A DNA stretch of 64,000 bases from Sinohyriopsis cumingii (Eukaryota > Mollusca > Bivalvia > Unionida > Unionidae), in assembly GCA_028554795.2 (NCBI GenBank), contig CM068825.1:93978451-94042450 (forward strand), written 5' to 3'. Shown piece by piece: positions 54,759-64,000 of this stretch. Numbering within the stretch: the first letter of the stretch is position 1; each line of letters opens with the position of its first letter. The notes beneath the pieces are model-generated. The model ran no database searches, was not told the origin of the DNA, and worked only from the letters and a program-made list of their open reading frames with translations. Both the position numbers and the translations under genes were made by a program.

Positions 54759-55079
54759 TGGTAAAAGGCAAGACATGTTATCGCATCTCATGAATTACAT
54801 CAGGAAATTCTATTTATGACTCGCTGCTCTGGTGGCCTTGTGGTTAGAGCATCTGCCTCAGATGCGGGAGGTCGTGGGTTCAATCCCAGGCCTAGTCATA
54901 CCAAAGACTTACAAATATGGTAAAAGGCAAGACATGTTATTGCATCTCATGAACTACATCAGGAAATTCTATTTGTGACTCGCTGCTCTGGTGGCGTTGT
55001 GGTTAGAGCATCTCTCTCAGATACGGGAGGTCGTGGGTTCAATCCCAGGCCGAGTCATACCAAAGACTTACAAATATGG
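54759..55079 (+). repeat. 160-bp tandem duplication containing a SINE head
   Basis: Two ~95% identical units, starting GGTAAAAGGCAAGACATGTT at 54759 and 54919. Each holds flanking DNA plus the first ~95 bp of the SINE (tRNA-like head, GGGTTCAATCCCAGGC). Only the second unit continues into the full SINE body. Confidence 0.9.
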
Positions 55080-55298
55080 TACTAACAGCTGCCTTGCTTG
55101 GTGTTCAGCATTAAGAGGTTAGTGTTAGGACTGGTCGGTCTGGTGTCAGGATAATGTGACTGGGTGGGACATCATGCTACATGTCTGTGGCATGATGCCC
55201 CAGTGCTAGACATCACTATAAACTGTCATAATGCAGACATCGTAGCGATATGACTGAAAATTTTTTAAAGCTATATAAAAAATCCAAATCACACACAC
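54982..55298 (+). mobile_element. full-length tRNA-derived SINE with 14-bp target duplication
   Basis: tRNA-like head, family body (CAGCATTAAGAGGTTAGTGT) and ACACACAC tail, flanked by TCTATTTGTGACTC at 54968-54981 and 55299-55312. Confidence 0.92.
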
Positions 55299-55399
55299 TC
55301 TATTTGTGACTCAAGGTCAATTGCTAATGTTTTCAAAGCATTTGTTAAAGTTGAATTACAAATTCCACAATTTATCAAATCTTGATTGTGTATTTTGCA

Positions 55400-55651
55400 G
55401 AAAGTCTCACTAAGCTGAAGCTAAAAATTCACCTTTCGGGCTGTATCAGCAGAATGTTTTTAGCCTTCAGCACTATTAATCATTCCAGTATTTTGCATAA
55501 ACTAAAACATGGCATTAAGGACACCAAATTTCCATGTTTTTATGAATATCTATCATACAGAAAGTTATATGATGTAACTAATGGTAACTTTGCTGATTAT
55601 AAGATCATCAACAAAGATATATCATGGTACCACATTTTGCTATTGATGTAA
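55400..55651 (+). pseudogene. reverse transcriptase fragment (L2/CR1-like)
   Basis: FLAFSTINHSSILHKLKHGI followed by YEYLSYRKLYDV and a damaged ISWYHILLL match the RT stretch FKAFDTINH...L..YL..R.Q.V...GVPQGS. The catalytic Asp of motif A is Ser, and the GVPQGS motif is lost. One short frame, no flanking domains. Confidence 0.6.
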
Positions 55652-55664
55652 AGATCTACCTATT

Positions 55665-55980
55665 TCATAGTAATTCAAGTCTTCCCTTATTCAGACTGTC
55701 TTGGTAATTCAAGTCTTCCCTTATTTTGACTTCATAATGGGAATTCAAGTCTTCCTTTATTCTGTATCTTGGTAATTCAAGTCTTCCCTTATTTTGACTG
55801 TGTCATGGTAATTCAAGTCTTCCCTTATTTTGACTGCATCATGGTAATTCAAGTCTTCCCTTATTCTGTATCTTGGTAATTCAAGTCTTCCCTTATTTTG
55901 ACTGCATCATGGTAATTCAAGTCTTCCCTTATTCTGACTGTGTCATGGTAATTCAAGTCTTCCATTATTCTGACTATGTA
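55665..55980. repeat. ~35-bp minisatellite
   Basis: About nine units of GGTAATTCAAGTCTTCCCTT plus ATTTTGACTGTGTCAT, varying in length because some units lack ~10 bp. Confidence 0.9.
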
Positions 55981-56589
55981 ACTAGATAAAAATTATTTAT
56001 TTAAAAAATATTCAATAAAAATTGAAAACTACAAATGGAATCTTTAAGAGAATTACATTTTGTTTTCTATTTTGCGTTAACAATAAAATAAAGAAAAGCT
56101 TGTACAAAATATCATTGCATAATCATGAATATTGTTAATATCATCATTGAAATTCTTCAAGTGCTGGAGATTTTTCTCCCATGCACAGGTGCTAAAGAAG
56201 GGGAGAAAATGCAGGGACCAAAAGCTAGGTATTTCAAAGATACTCTGAATGCTCCGGTTTTGTGAGGTATCAAGGTTTTTTTGTGGATGGGTTGCTACAA
56301 ACCACAAATTTACAGATTCATGGAAAAGTGGCTTTTCTGTGGAAACAATGAGGCTTGTTACCCTTCCATTAAAATGCCATTTTTAGCAAAACCTCAAAAA
56401 TTTTACCCATGAAAATGAATTCATTCATGGCCTGTCAGGGTCTTTTTCAGAAAACAAATTAAAGACAGCAGAAAAAAAGTACTTAACATATAATTATCAT
56501 ACAATTATCTCAGTAAATTATTACAGTCACATTAATATTGATATTCATGCAAGTATTTATAATGAAACCCTGTGTCTTTTTCTTAATAG

Positions 56590-56659
56590 CAAAGATGGGA
56601 AAGAAAAGGCCAAGAGAAGAAAGTGTCACCAAGTTCTCAAATGACCATCAGAAAGAAAG
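56590..56659 (+). CDS. tmem260: TMEM260, first coding exon
   Basis: Acceptor CTTAATAG at 56589; ATG at 56595; 21 codons (MGKKRPREESVTKF...) plus AG; donor GTGATT at 56660. The two leftover bases join the T that opens the next exon as AGT (Ser), keeping one frame into the recognisable TMEM260 start. The exon is charged and cytosolic in character, as expected before a first membrane segment. A 5' non-coding exon must lie upstream. Confidence 0.65.
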
Positions 56660-56809
56660 GTGATTTTTTTATATGGTTCTCAAGGCGTTTTGTTTGAAAA
56701 TTTTGCGATGTTGATCTTACTTTTTCAAATTGTATAACATTAGTCTGAAGATGTTTTCTTGAATTGCATGGTATGAATGAGTTATAAAGCAAGAGGAATT
56801 AAGATGGGT

Positions 56810-57110
56810 ACTGCAAGAAATATGTGTAAATTAAGTGAGTCTAAAAATGGATGCTGTGATATAAGTGTAAATTAAGCATGTCAAAAAATGAATACTATGT
56901 TGTATGTGTAAATTTAATATGTCTAAAAATGAATACTATGTTGTATGTGTAAATTTAGTGTGTCTAAAAATGAATACTATGTTGTATGTGTAAATTTAGT
57001 GTGTCAAAAAATGAATACTGTGTTATATGTGTAAATTTAGTGTGTCTAGAAATGAATGCTCTGATGTACATGTAAATTAAGTGTGTCTAAAACTTTACAC
57101 TATAATGATA
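56810..57110. repeat. ~41-44-bp minisatellite
   Basis: Seven diverged units of GTGTAAATTTAGTGTGTCTA followed by AAAATGAATACTATGTTGTAT. Confidence 0.85.
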
Positions 57111-57959
57111 CTATGCATTTACTGGTTTAATATAGGGTACCTGTCCTTGTTAATTTAATTATTGTTAGCACCATATTGACTATATTGTTAAACTTAGCTA
57201 CAGAAATCATTATTGATTCCCAAGATGATAAACCTTCTACAAGTCTTTTTTTCTATACTTGTTTACTTTTGACAAAAGGGTTGATTATCAAATGTACAAA
57301 ACATATTAATAGGCGGCTTCATTCTGATATGTCAGAACATTGTCACCATGGTGGTTCAGTCCATTATTTTAGATCAGTTAATCATAAAAATCTGAAATTA
57401 CCAAAGATAACCGCTGACAATTCAAATGCTCCTTGCAGTATATTGGTAGAGTAATATGATATTGTCAGCAGAGATAATGAGGATTTTCTATCAGAAGTAT
57501 CTAGATAAGGTTAGAAAACAAGAATTATTTATACATCTATTTATTATTCTATTTACTGTGGTTTTGTCTGTTTTTGTGGATATCAGTTTTTGGGTTGTAT
57601 AAAAAAAGATATTTTCATGAATTTTGCTCAGTCAGAGTTTGAATATATGTATATTACTTCATGGATTTTTCTCTACCCAAAATAAGGAATACATAAAATA
57701 AAATGTATGCTGACAACAATGGTGGTGGTTTCAGTGATTAAAACAATACTACAACCTCTGTGGCCACACATAGCAAACCTGTCAAGATCAGTCCATAACA
57801 TCATGTTTTTGTCGAAGTGAACGGCCAACAACACCAAGCCAAGTGATCATTGAAACTTACCTGTATGATCTTTTTGGTATGTTTTGATGATGATGTTATG
57901 TGGATGTCATCATTCAATGTGTCAGGAACATAAAAATCTCAAATATCAGAGTCCACCTC

Positions 57960-58253
57960 AGTAAGTCAGCCTTCGAGTTGGGAGGTTGCAGGTTCTAACC
58001 GAGTAATACCAAAGACTGATAAAAATGGTACTAGCAGCAACCTGGCCTGGTGCTCAGCATTAAGAGGTTAGTGTTAGGATTGGTCAGCTTGGTGTAAGGA
58101 TAATGTGACTGAATGAGACATGATGCCACATGTTTGTGGCATAATTCTGCAGTACTAGACATTACTATAAACTGCAACACTGCAGACATCATATAGTTAT
58201 GACTCAAATTGTTAAAGCTATATTAAAAATCCTAAAAGACAAACACACACAAT
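57960..58253 (+). mobile_element. diverged SINE of the same family, damaged head
   Basis: The head is eroded (GGAGGTTGCAGGTTCTAACC survives); the body keeps CAGCATTAAGAGGTTAGTGT and ends in CACACACA. Confidence 0.8.
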
Positions 58254-60189
58254 AATTTATTTACCCTCATTAAATTTGTCGTTATTATTATTATTATCAT
58301 TATTATTATTATTATTATTATTGTAGCACTCCCTATTGAAAATGCAATCCATGGGATCCACAGAGGATACCACCCATTTGTGATGTTTATGATATGTAAT
58401 TTGCAACAGATAATGAAATAGAATGCATGAACGTACATGCCATAAAACAAGTAATATTATAATGAAGAGTATAATAGTGATTTTGTGCTGTATTAATGAA
58501 AAATATCCATATCAACAATCCATCTATCAAACAATAAGACCTCTTCCCTAACTAAAAATGTAAGTACCAGTCAATATGTTGTTTTCCAGAAGCCACAAAA
58601 TTTGATACCCATGAAAATAAATTAATTGACAGTAACTACTTGTGGGATTTAAAATTAAATAATAAAATCAACCAAGCAATTTCATTTTACATATGGATCT
58701 ATATAGTTAATCTACTATTGCTATGCAAGTGGGAGGGAAGGGTGTGAGTTCTGGACACAGCTTAGACCAAAATTCAAAAAGACTTTGAAAACCTATTTAA
58801 TTCTCTTCATGTGCCAATACTGGGAGCATCAAAGTTATATCTCGACTTCTCACTCATGCAAATGCTGATGTGGAACCTGTGAACAGCATTGTGTGAGAAC
58901 TTCAGTCTTTATTATGTTTACAATACGAGTCATACATATACTTAACACAGAACAGAAATGAAATTAATTACCTACTGTTTCAGAGAGATGTCATTTAACT
59001 GAGTTCACAAGAAATAGCACAGTATCTCAGAAATCACAGCTATTACATTCACATTTTGAAATCCACAAAGGCTGACTACTGCTACTGCTGTGGAGAACAG
59101 GACCACATCTCTGATGTATGCTGACATGGGAAGATGATTCAGTGTTAGACGTACATGTTTTAACTCAAACAGAACCAGTATCTTGCTTTCATAGAGATTT
59201 GGAATGTGGCAGAGAAGAAAATGCCCAGTTGACTAACACTTCACCTTGAAAACTCAATAGTTTCTCAGATAATGTCAGAAATAGATTTATTTAGATGTAT
59301 GCAAAGAGTGAATTCTATCCATGTGTTTTTCACATAGTATCATTAGATTACTGCAGTGATCCATGTAATTATGAAAGGAATCAAAAACCTAGCTAATATG
59401 GTATAACATGTTTCTCGTACTGTATCAGCTTTGTATAATACTGGTGAATTTCATATAAAGTTGATGTTATTTCTCCTTCTGAGGCTTCTCAAGTGTCTAT
59501 GTCATTGTCATCTTGAAAATATGAAAATCAGTCTCACATTAAACAGTCTTACATACCTAACTCTAGTACATGTGGTCATGGTAAAACAGATGAGTCTTTA
59601 TGTTATGTTCTTTGTTTGTTTATGTAAATAGTTTTCAGTTGATCAAAGGCAATCTGAAAAGTCCAATAACAGTACATTGCATAGTGTCATGCCTAAAAAG
59701 CAGTATATTGCATAGTGTCATGCCTGAATAACAATCATATGATCAAAACTGTCCTGTGTCAGTCTGGCATCTGCTTGAAAAAGGTCTGCAAGTAGCCAAC
59801 CAAAATATTCAAAATATCCATCTTAAATGAAATGGAAGTAAATTAATGTTAGAGCAAACTAGATCAGTCAATATTCTGCATCTGTGAAACCTTTCTCTCT
59901 GATGATACTGATAAATTTTCTCTCCAAATACAAGGGTGTATCTTTGAAAGGAGAGATAGAGTATCTATAGAGGGTGGGGATGTTCTTCTCTATATTGAGA
60001 GTCCCATTAGTTATAACAGATATGTTGATACTCCTATGCTTGTTGTACAGCCACCTAGTTCTACAGTTAGCTTGATGCTTTGATAGATTTGAGCAGCAAG
60101 TTTAGAAAGGAGGATCTAGAAACTAACATATTTGGTGACTTAACATTGACTACGTGAAAACTCCAGCACTGAAATGGATAAATAAGATT

Positions 60190-60397
60190 GAAACTTAAAT
60201 TGAAATGGAACTCTCAAGGCAAGCGGAGAAGGGGACGACCAAGAAACATCTGGCGACATGACCTTGAGGTGGACATCACTAAGATGGGTCACACCTGGAG
60301 TCAGCTTGAGGGGAAGGCACAGGACAGAAGCCTCTGACGAACTTTTGTGGATAGTCTATACCCTGGCAGGGGTGATGGGCAAAACTTACTTACTTAC
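60190..60397 (+). mobile_element. 3' fragment of another non-LTR element
   Basis: Encodes RRRGRPRNIWRHDLEVDITK and LEGKAQDRSL, a C-terminal block common in invertebrate non-LTR ORF2 proteins, and ends in a CTTACTTACTTAC tail. It sits between the endonuclease and RT remnants of the L2/CR1-like copy, so it inserted later. Confidence 0.65.
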
Positions 60398-62684
60398 AGC
60401 TTTTCCTAGAATATTAATACTCCAACTCGGGTAACAGATAAAAGTGTTATAATCATTGATTATACCAATAAACCTGAAAACATAAGTGAAATTAAAGTGC
60501 CAATGTATGCATTGAGTACCAACTATCAGGTCAGTATGTTTAGACAGGCTCTGAAATTAGCTTTGAAACATTATGATCACAATGAAACATAATACAGTTT
60601 GATGAAGAAAATTATTTGATTGCAAGCCCTTCCACTCAATAATTTAGACAGGGGTGTAGTGCTGTGAGAATGGTGTTCTCTTACTTTTTTTTGTGCATTC
60701 CCTATTTTGACACTTGCCTTTGCCCCCTCCACATCTGTTTAATAAGCGTTCTCTCACTTCTTTATTGCATTCTCTCACTTCTTTATTTAGCACTACACCG
60801 CTGAATATAGCTGATGTCAATACTGCCTTAGTCACATAGTATCAGTTATTAATAAGTCTTAGACAAGCATACCCCCAATGAAAACAAAAAGGACCAAATT
60901 ACACCCAAGTGTATTACCCCTGAGATCAATGAAACTAGGTAACTATGGGGATGAATTCCATAAGAAAGTAGACATGAAGAACATAGAGAATGGATGGATA
61001 AAGCTAAGTACCTGATTGATAAATCAAAAGAAAATGCTATAAACAGACTATTGATGACAAATAAAGTAAAAAGATTTTGTGGAAGCATCTAAGAGAGCTA
61101 ACCCCATCAAAGAAAAGTTGTTTCCCCCACAACAAATTGATGGCATAGCAACATCTTTACAATGAAATATTCAGTAATTTCTTATAGCCATCTCTAGTAA
61201 CTATTCAGAACCAGACTAAAAGCCCAGTTGAGTGTGGTGCATCATTTATAAGAACTAAAATTCCTGATTATAAATATTTTCCAATAGGTAATAAGCTGAG
61301 AGCTAATAAATCCTCAGGAGTGGAAGGCATTGGTCCATGAATTCTTAAAATTGATGCGCCAGTAATAACAAAGCCGTTAACACATATTATAAACTTAAGT
61401 ATAATGAGTGGTAACTTTCCAGATACTTTGAAATTTGCAAAAGTGACACCAATCTTTTAGATTCTTGACTACAAGAAATGGATAACGGTTCTTGGACTGG
61501 GATTGTTTTCCTTGACTTGAAGAAAGCCTTTAATCTAGTTGAAGTTGAACAGTTACAGATTCTTCTTTAAACTTCTTTAGAGCATATCTAGACCAAAGGT
61601 CTTAAGTAACCATTGGCAATATTAACTCACAAACATTAACTATTTATTCTAGTGTCCCTCAAGGATCTGTTTTAAGCCCTATTTTCTTTTATATTTATAT
61701 AAAAGGTCTTTCTTTAAATAATGAATCGACAAATACAGAATCGTATGAGGATGATGCATCTACATCTATTTCTAATAATGAAGTTATCCAAACAAGATTA
61801 GACTGACCTTATTAGAGTTCGAAGTTGGGCACAACAAAAGGTAACAAAATGTGATTTTGGGGACATCACAAAAACTGCACAACCCAGAATTATCTCTTAC
61901 AATAAATAATCATTTACAAAATGTAAAACATTAAAAGTTTGAAGGTGTGTCTGTAGATAATAATTTACATTGGGATGACCATATTGACAAGCTTTATAAA
62001 GCACTATCATCCAAAGTTGACCTACTCAGCAGAATCAAGAAATAGTTACCTACAGAAACTTGCATTCTGCTACAATTCATATATTCTACCAACAATGGAT
62101 CATTGTTCAGCTGTTTTGGAAAACTGTGCCAGATCACAGACTGACAGGATTTATGAACTTTAGAAAAGGGTAGCACACATTATTTTAGGTGCATGTGTTG
62201 ATTATATTGACTATTCATCGAAAACATTGTTGACACTACTAAAATGGCTTATGATGAAAGGAAAGGATAGATTTTCACAAGGCAGTTCTTGTGTATAAAT
62301 GTCTACATGGATCTGCACCAGAGTATCATCAGGATTCATTCAAGTATTATTTAACACAGTACCAGTTGAGATAATGTCATGTGGAAACCTTCAAGCTCCA
62401 AAACCAAGAAAAGAGCAATTTTAAAAAAAAGCTTTCAGTGCTCTGGTACAGTTCTGTTTAACATGCTTCCACTGCATGTACAGTCTGCAGAAAATATTAC
62501 AGTATTTAAGAAGAGATATCATGACACTGTATATACTGTTCAAATATTATAAAAGAATTTAGTATCTGTTGTTCTAAAGACGTGTTAAAATAGTAATTAC
62601 CCCAGTACCATTATCTTTTCTAAGATACAGATTGTTATTGCCTCAAGGGAAAATTGTCCCTAATTAAATGTGTAATCCGCTATA

Positions 62685-62692
62685 AAAATTAA

Positions 62693-62729
<37 letters not shown>
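62685..62729. repeat. ATT microsatellite, tail of the L2/CR1-like copy
   Basis: About 14 ATT units directly after the retroelement 3' end. Confidence 0.9.
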
Positions 62730-62826
62730 TCTTAGTGGTTCATCTGGTTAGAATAAATCTGTACCAACCGTAATAAAGGCTTTTGTCATTTGAGAATAAA
62801 GATGTATAGAATTCTTTGTTTTTCAG

Positions 62827-62948
62827 TACTGATGAAGATGATCCTGTTGAAGGAATATCTGATTTCTATGTTTGCAGCAGTATTGGAGGAGTGGCCATGG
62901 TCATCTATACCTATACTACATTCCCTGGTCTGCCTGGAGGGGACTCAG
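62827..62948 (+). CDS. tmem260: TMEM260, second coding exon
   Basis: 122-nt exon between TTTTTCAG and GTATGC. It reads TDEDDPVEGISDFYVCSS, then a membrane segment (IGGVAMVIYTYTT) and FPGLPGGDSG. The Pro-Gly-Gly-Asp-Ser-Gly motif after the first transmembrane helix is the conserved start of TMEM260, an ER membrane O-mannosyltransferase that modifies IPT domains of plexins and the MET/RON receptors; the acidic motif is near its catalytic loop. The exon ends in phase 1 (G + next exon). Later exons lie outside the window; 62949-64000 holds none. Confidence 0.8.
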
Positions 62949-64000
62949 GTATGCATTTCTAGTTAGCTATTTAAAACCAAGAAATTAGCTTGCATCAAGT
63001 CACTTCAGTTACATTGGGATAAGTGAGAGATTCATCAGGATAAGTTCCTTTTCAAATACGTCATAGGCCTGCAAAGTACCTGCATAAAAGCCAATCATCC
63101 CTGAACTTTGATTCTTATGTTTGTGTTAGTGATCAGGGCAGTTAGAAATGGTTCAGTTTTGAGAGCTACATGGATCTGGTAATACAACTCTCCATTAATC
63201 TGAAATGCTTCGTTATAATGCAATTCCGAATAAAAGGTTGTACCACGATAGACCCCATGTCTAAAATCATACCAGTGTATAGCAGTATCATCATATGGGT
63301 TGCAAGAAAACAATGTGAAGCTTGGTGTTATGTCTTTTATTTCCATTTAAAAACACCATTATTTGGCAAATTCTGATAATTCCCATCATATCATGGTTTG
63401 GTATATTAAGCTATTCTAAATATATCACAGTTCTGTACATGCTGCAGTTCCCACTATAATGCAGTTGGGAACACATCATGGTTTGCAGATATGGACTACC
63501 ATGCAACAGTGGGAGTGTTTGTGTGTGTGTGTGATTTGGATTTTTAATGTAGCTTTAACAATTTTTCAGTCATATCGCCATCATGTCTGCAGTGTGGCAG
63601 TTTATAGTGATGTCTAGCACTGGAGTATCATGCCTTAGACATGTAGTATGATGTCCAGCCATCACATTATCCTGACACCAGGCCAACCAGATCTAACACT
63701 AATCTCTTAATGCTGTGCGCCAAGCAAGGCAGCTGTTAGTACCATTTTTGTAAGTCTTTGGTATGACTCAGCCAGGGATCAAACCCACGACCTCCCACAT
63801 CCGAGGTGGACGCTCTAACCCCTAGGCCACCAGAGTGGTCCTATAATGGGAGAAAGCTATATTAGATTTGTAGTGTTTGAATTATACGGATACCTAAATG
63901 GTTGAGATTTTGCAGGAGATAATAATTCCAGGTTTCATCTACTAGCCTGGCAATCCTTGTTCAGGGAAAATGGTTGTGAATTGTTATTTTTTAATCTTTC
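62949..64000. other. TMEM260 intron 2 (partial)
   Basis: AT-rich, with a SINE at 63514-63838. A possible acceptor at 63914 is not followed by TMEM260-like coding sequence. Confidence 0.5.
63514..63838 (-). mobile_element. tRNA-derived SINE, same family
   Basis: On the minus strand: head GGTGGCCTAGGGGTTAGAGC, B-box region GTGGGTTTGATCCC, family body and a (CA)n tail at 63517-63535. Target duplication unclear. Confidence 0.88.

Larger units (their letters stand above)
51594..56589. other. intergenic region before TMEM260
   Basis: Mostly AT-rich, no supported host gene. A GC/CpG-richer patch at about 51970-52310 could be a 5' non-coding exon or promoter: TTCC/GTAAGA at 52311 would serve as a donor. 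That is a guess. Also here: TA microsatellite (54440-54507), a 160-bp duplication with SINE heads, a full SINE, an RT scrap and a minisatellite. The stretch 52320-54430 shows nothing I can name. Confidence 0.4.
59040..62729 (+). mobile_element. decayed L2/CR1-like non-LTR retrotransposon
   Basis: Successive remnants on the plus strand. A CCHC knuckle (CYCCGEQDHISDVC, about 59083) may be ORF1. Then endonuclease (SVNILHLCETFLSDDTDKFS, RRDRVSIEGGDVLLYI; about 59868-60085) and RT (SSGVEGIG ... LTHIINLSIMSGNFPDTLKF; IVFLDLKKAFNLVE; about 61310-61570). Last, the typical 3' end (VLVYKCLHGSAPEYHQDSFK, FKKSFQCSGTVLFN, about 62285-62480) and an ATT-repeat tail at 62685-62729. Many stops. The catalytic RT box reads YEDDAS in one frame near 61745. 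A foreign tail interrupts it at 60190-60397. The 5' limit is uncertain. Confidence 0.7.
56660..62826. other. TMEM260 intron 1, filled with repeats
   Basis: A minisatellite (56810-57110), a SINE (57960-58253), an ATT microsatellite (58276-58323), and a decayed L2/CR1-like element with an inserted retroelement tail (about 59040-62729). No further exon was found. Confidence 0.5.

Noticed and set aside
54835..54900. Possible tRNA gene
   Set aside because: A and B boxes are present, but there is no complete cloverleaf or acceptor stem, and the same head begins every SINE copy.
57176..57454. 92-codon plus frame
   Set aside because: No recognisable motif or partner; typical chance frame in AT-rich intron.
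63095..63346. Minus-strand 83-codon frame near the right edge
   Set aside because: No motif, lies in TMEM260 intron 2, not flanked by splice signals.
63900..63960. Next TMEM260 exon after TTTTGCAG at 63914
   Set aside because: The following bases do not encode the expected continuation after GGDSG.

Overview
The window is animal nuclear DNA, AT-rich and full of repeats. It has spliced exons of two conserved metazoan genes, tRNA-derived SINEs, several retrotransposon types and a Polinton. I think it is a marine invertebrate, most likely a mollusc. That is inference from the repeat mix, and nothing here fixes the species.

Host frame. Three phase-compatible exons on the minus strand (19388-19334, 9301-9206, 2740-2608) read as the arginine/glycine-rich N-terminus of an mRNA export receptor like NXF1/TAP; the rest of that gene lies left of base 1. 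Two phase-compatible exons on the plus strand (56590-56659, 62827-62948) read as the start of TMEM260. The two genes point away from each other, and most of what lies between them is mobile DNA.

Left flank (1-19333), nxf1 introns. They hold a 36-bp minisatellite with 108-bp higher-order structure (3797-4530), a 38-bp minisatellite (7046-7432), a foldback element, a 1.1-kb element with short inverted ends, a decayed ISL2EU-type DNA transposon (10739-15090: THAP piece, DDE transposase, antisense SWIM/YqaJ exons), a MITE, and members of one SINE family, one with a clear 13-bp target duplication.

Polinton (21045-51593). A degraded Polinton/Maverick (adintovirus-like) element lies between ~130-150 bp inverted repeats. 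Left part: packaging ATPase (-), zinc ribbon (+), PLA2-like protein (+), integrase (+), SF1-like helicase with an HNH-like C-terminus (-), protein-primed-type PolB (+), and an unidentified gene (-). Right part: major capsid protein (-), a small virion-protein candidate (-), and a coiled-coil protein (-). Nearly all are broken by stops, frameshifts or small inverted duplications, so I read it as a fossil.

Nested insertions (about 27188-48627). A 3'-truncated non-LTR element on the minus strand carries a very young Gmr1-like Ty3 LTR retrotransposon with integrase before reverse transcriptase, two matching 1836-bp LTRs, a GGATT target duplication and one stop in the polyprotein. Next comes a second, nearly complete non-LTR element of the same group on the plus strand, head to head with the first. 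Then comes an unidentified 2.7-kb unit (45897-48627) with small ORFs, a row of stem-loops and a histone-type 3' processing signal.

Right flank (51594-64000). It holds microsatellites, a 160-bp tandem duplication that includes a SINE head, a reverse transcriptase scrap, two more minisatellites, a decayed L2/CR1-like element with another retroelement tail inside it, and SINEs, around the two TMEM260 exons.
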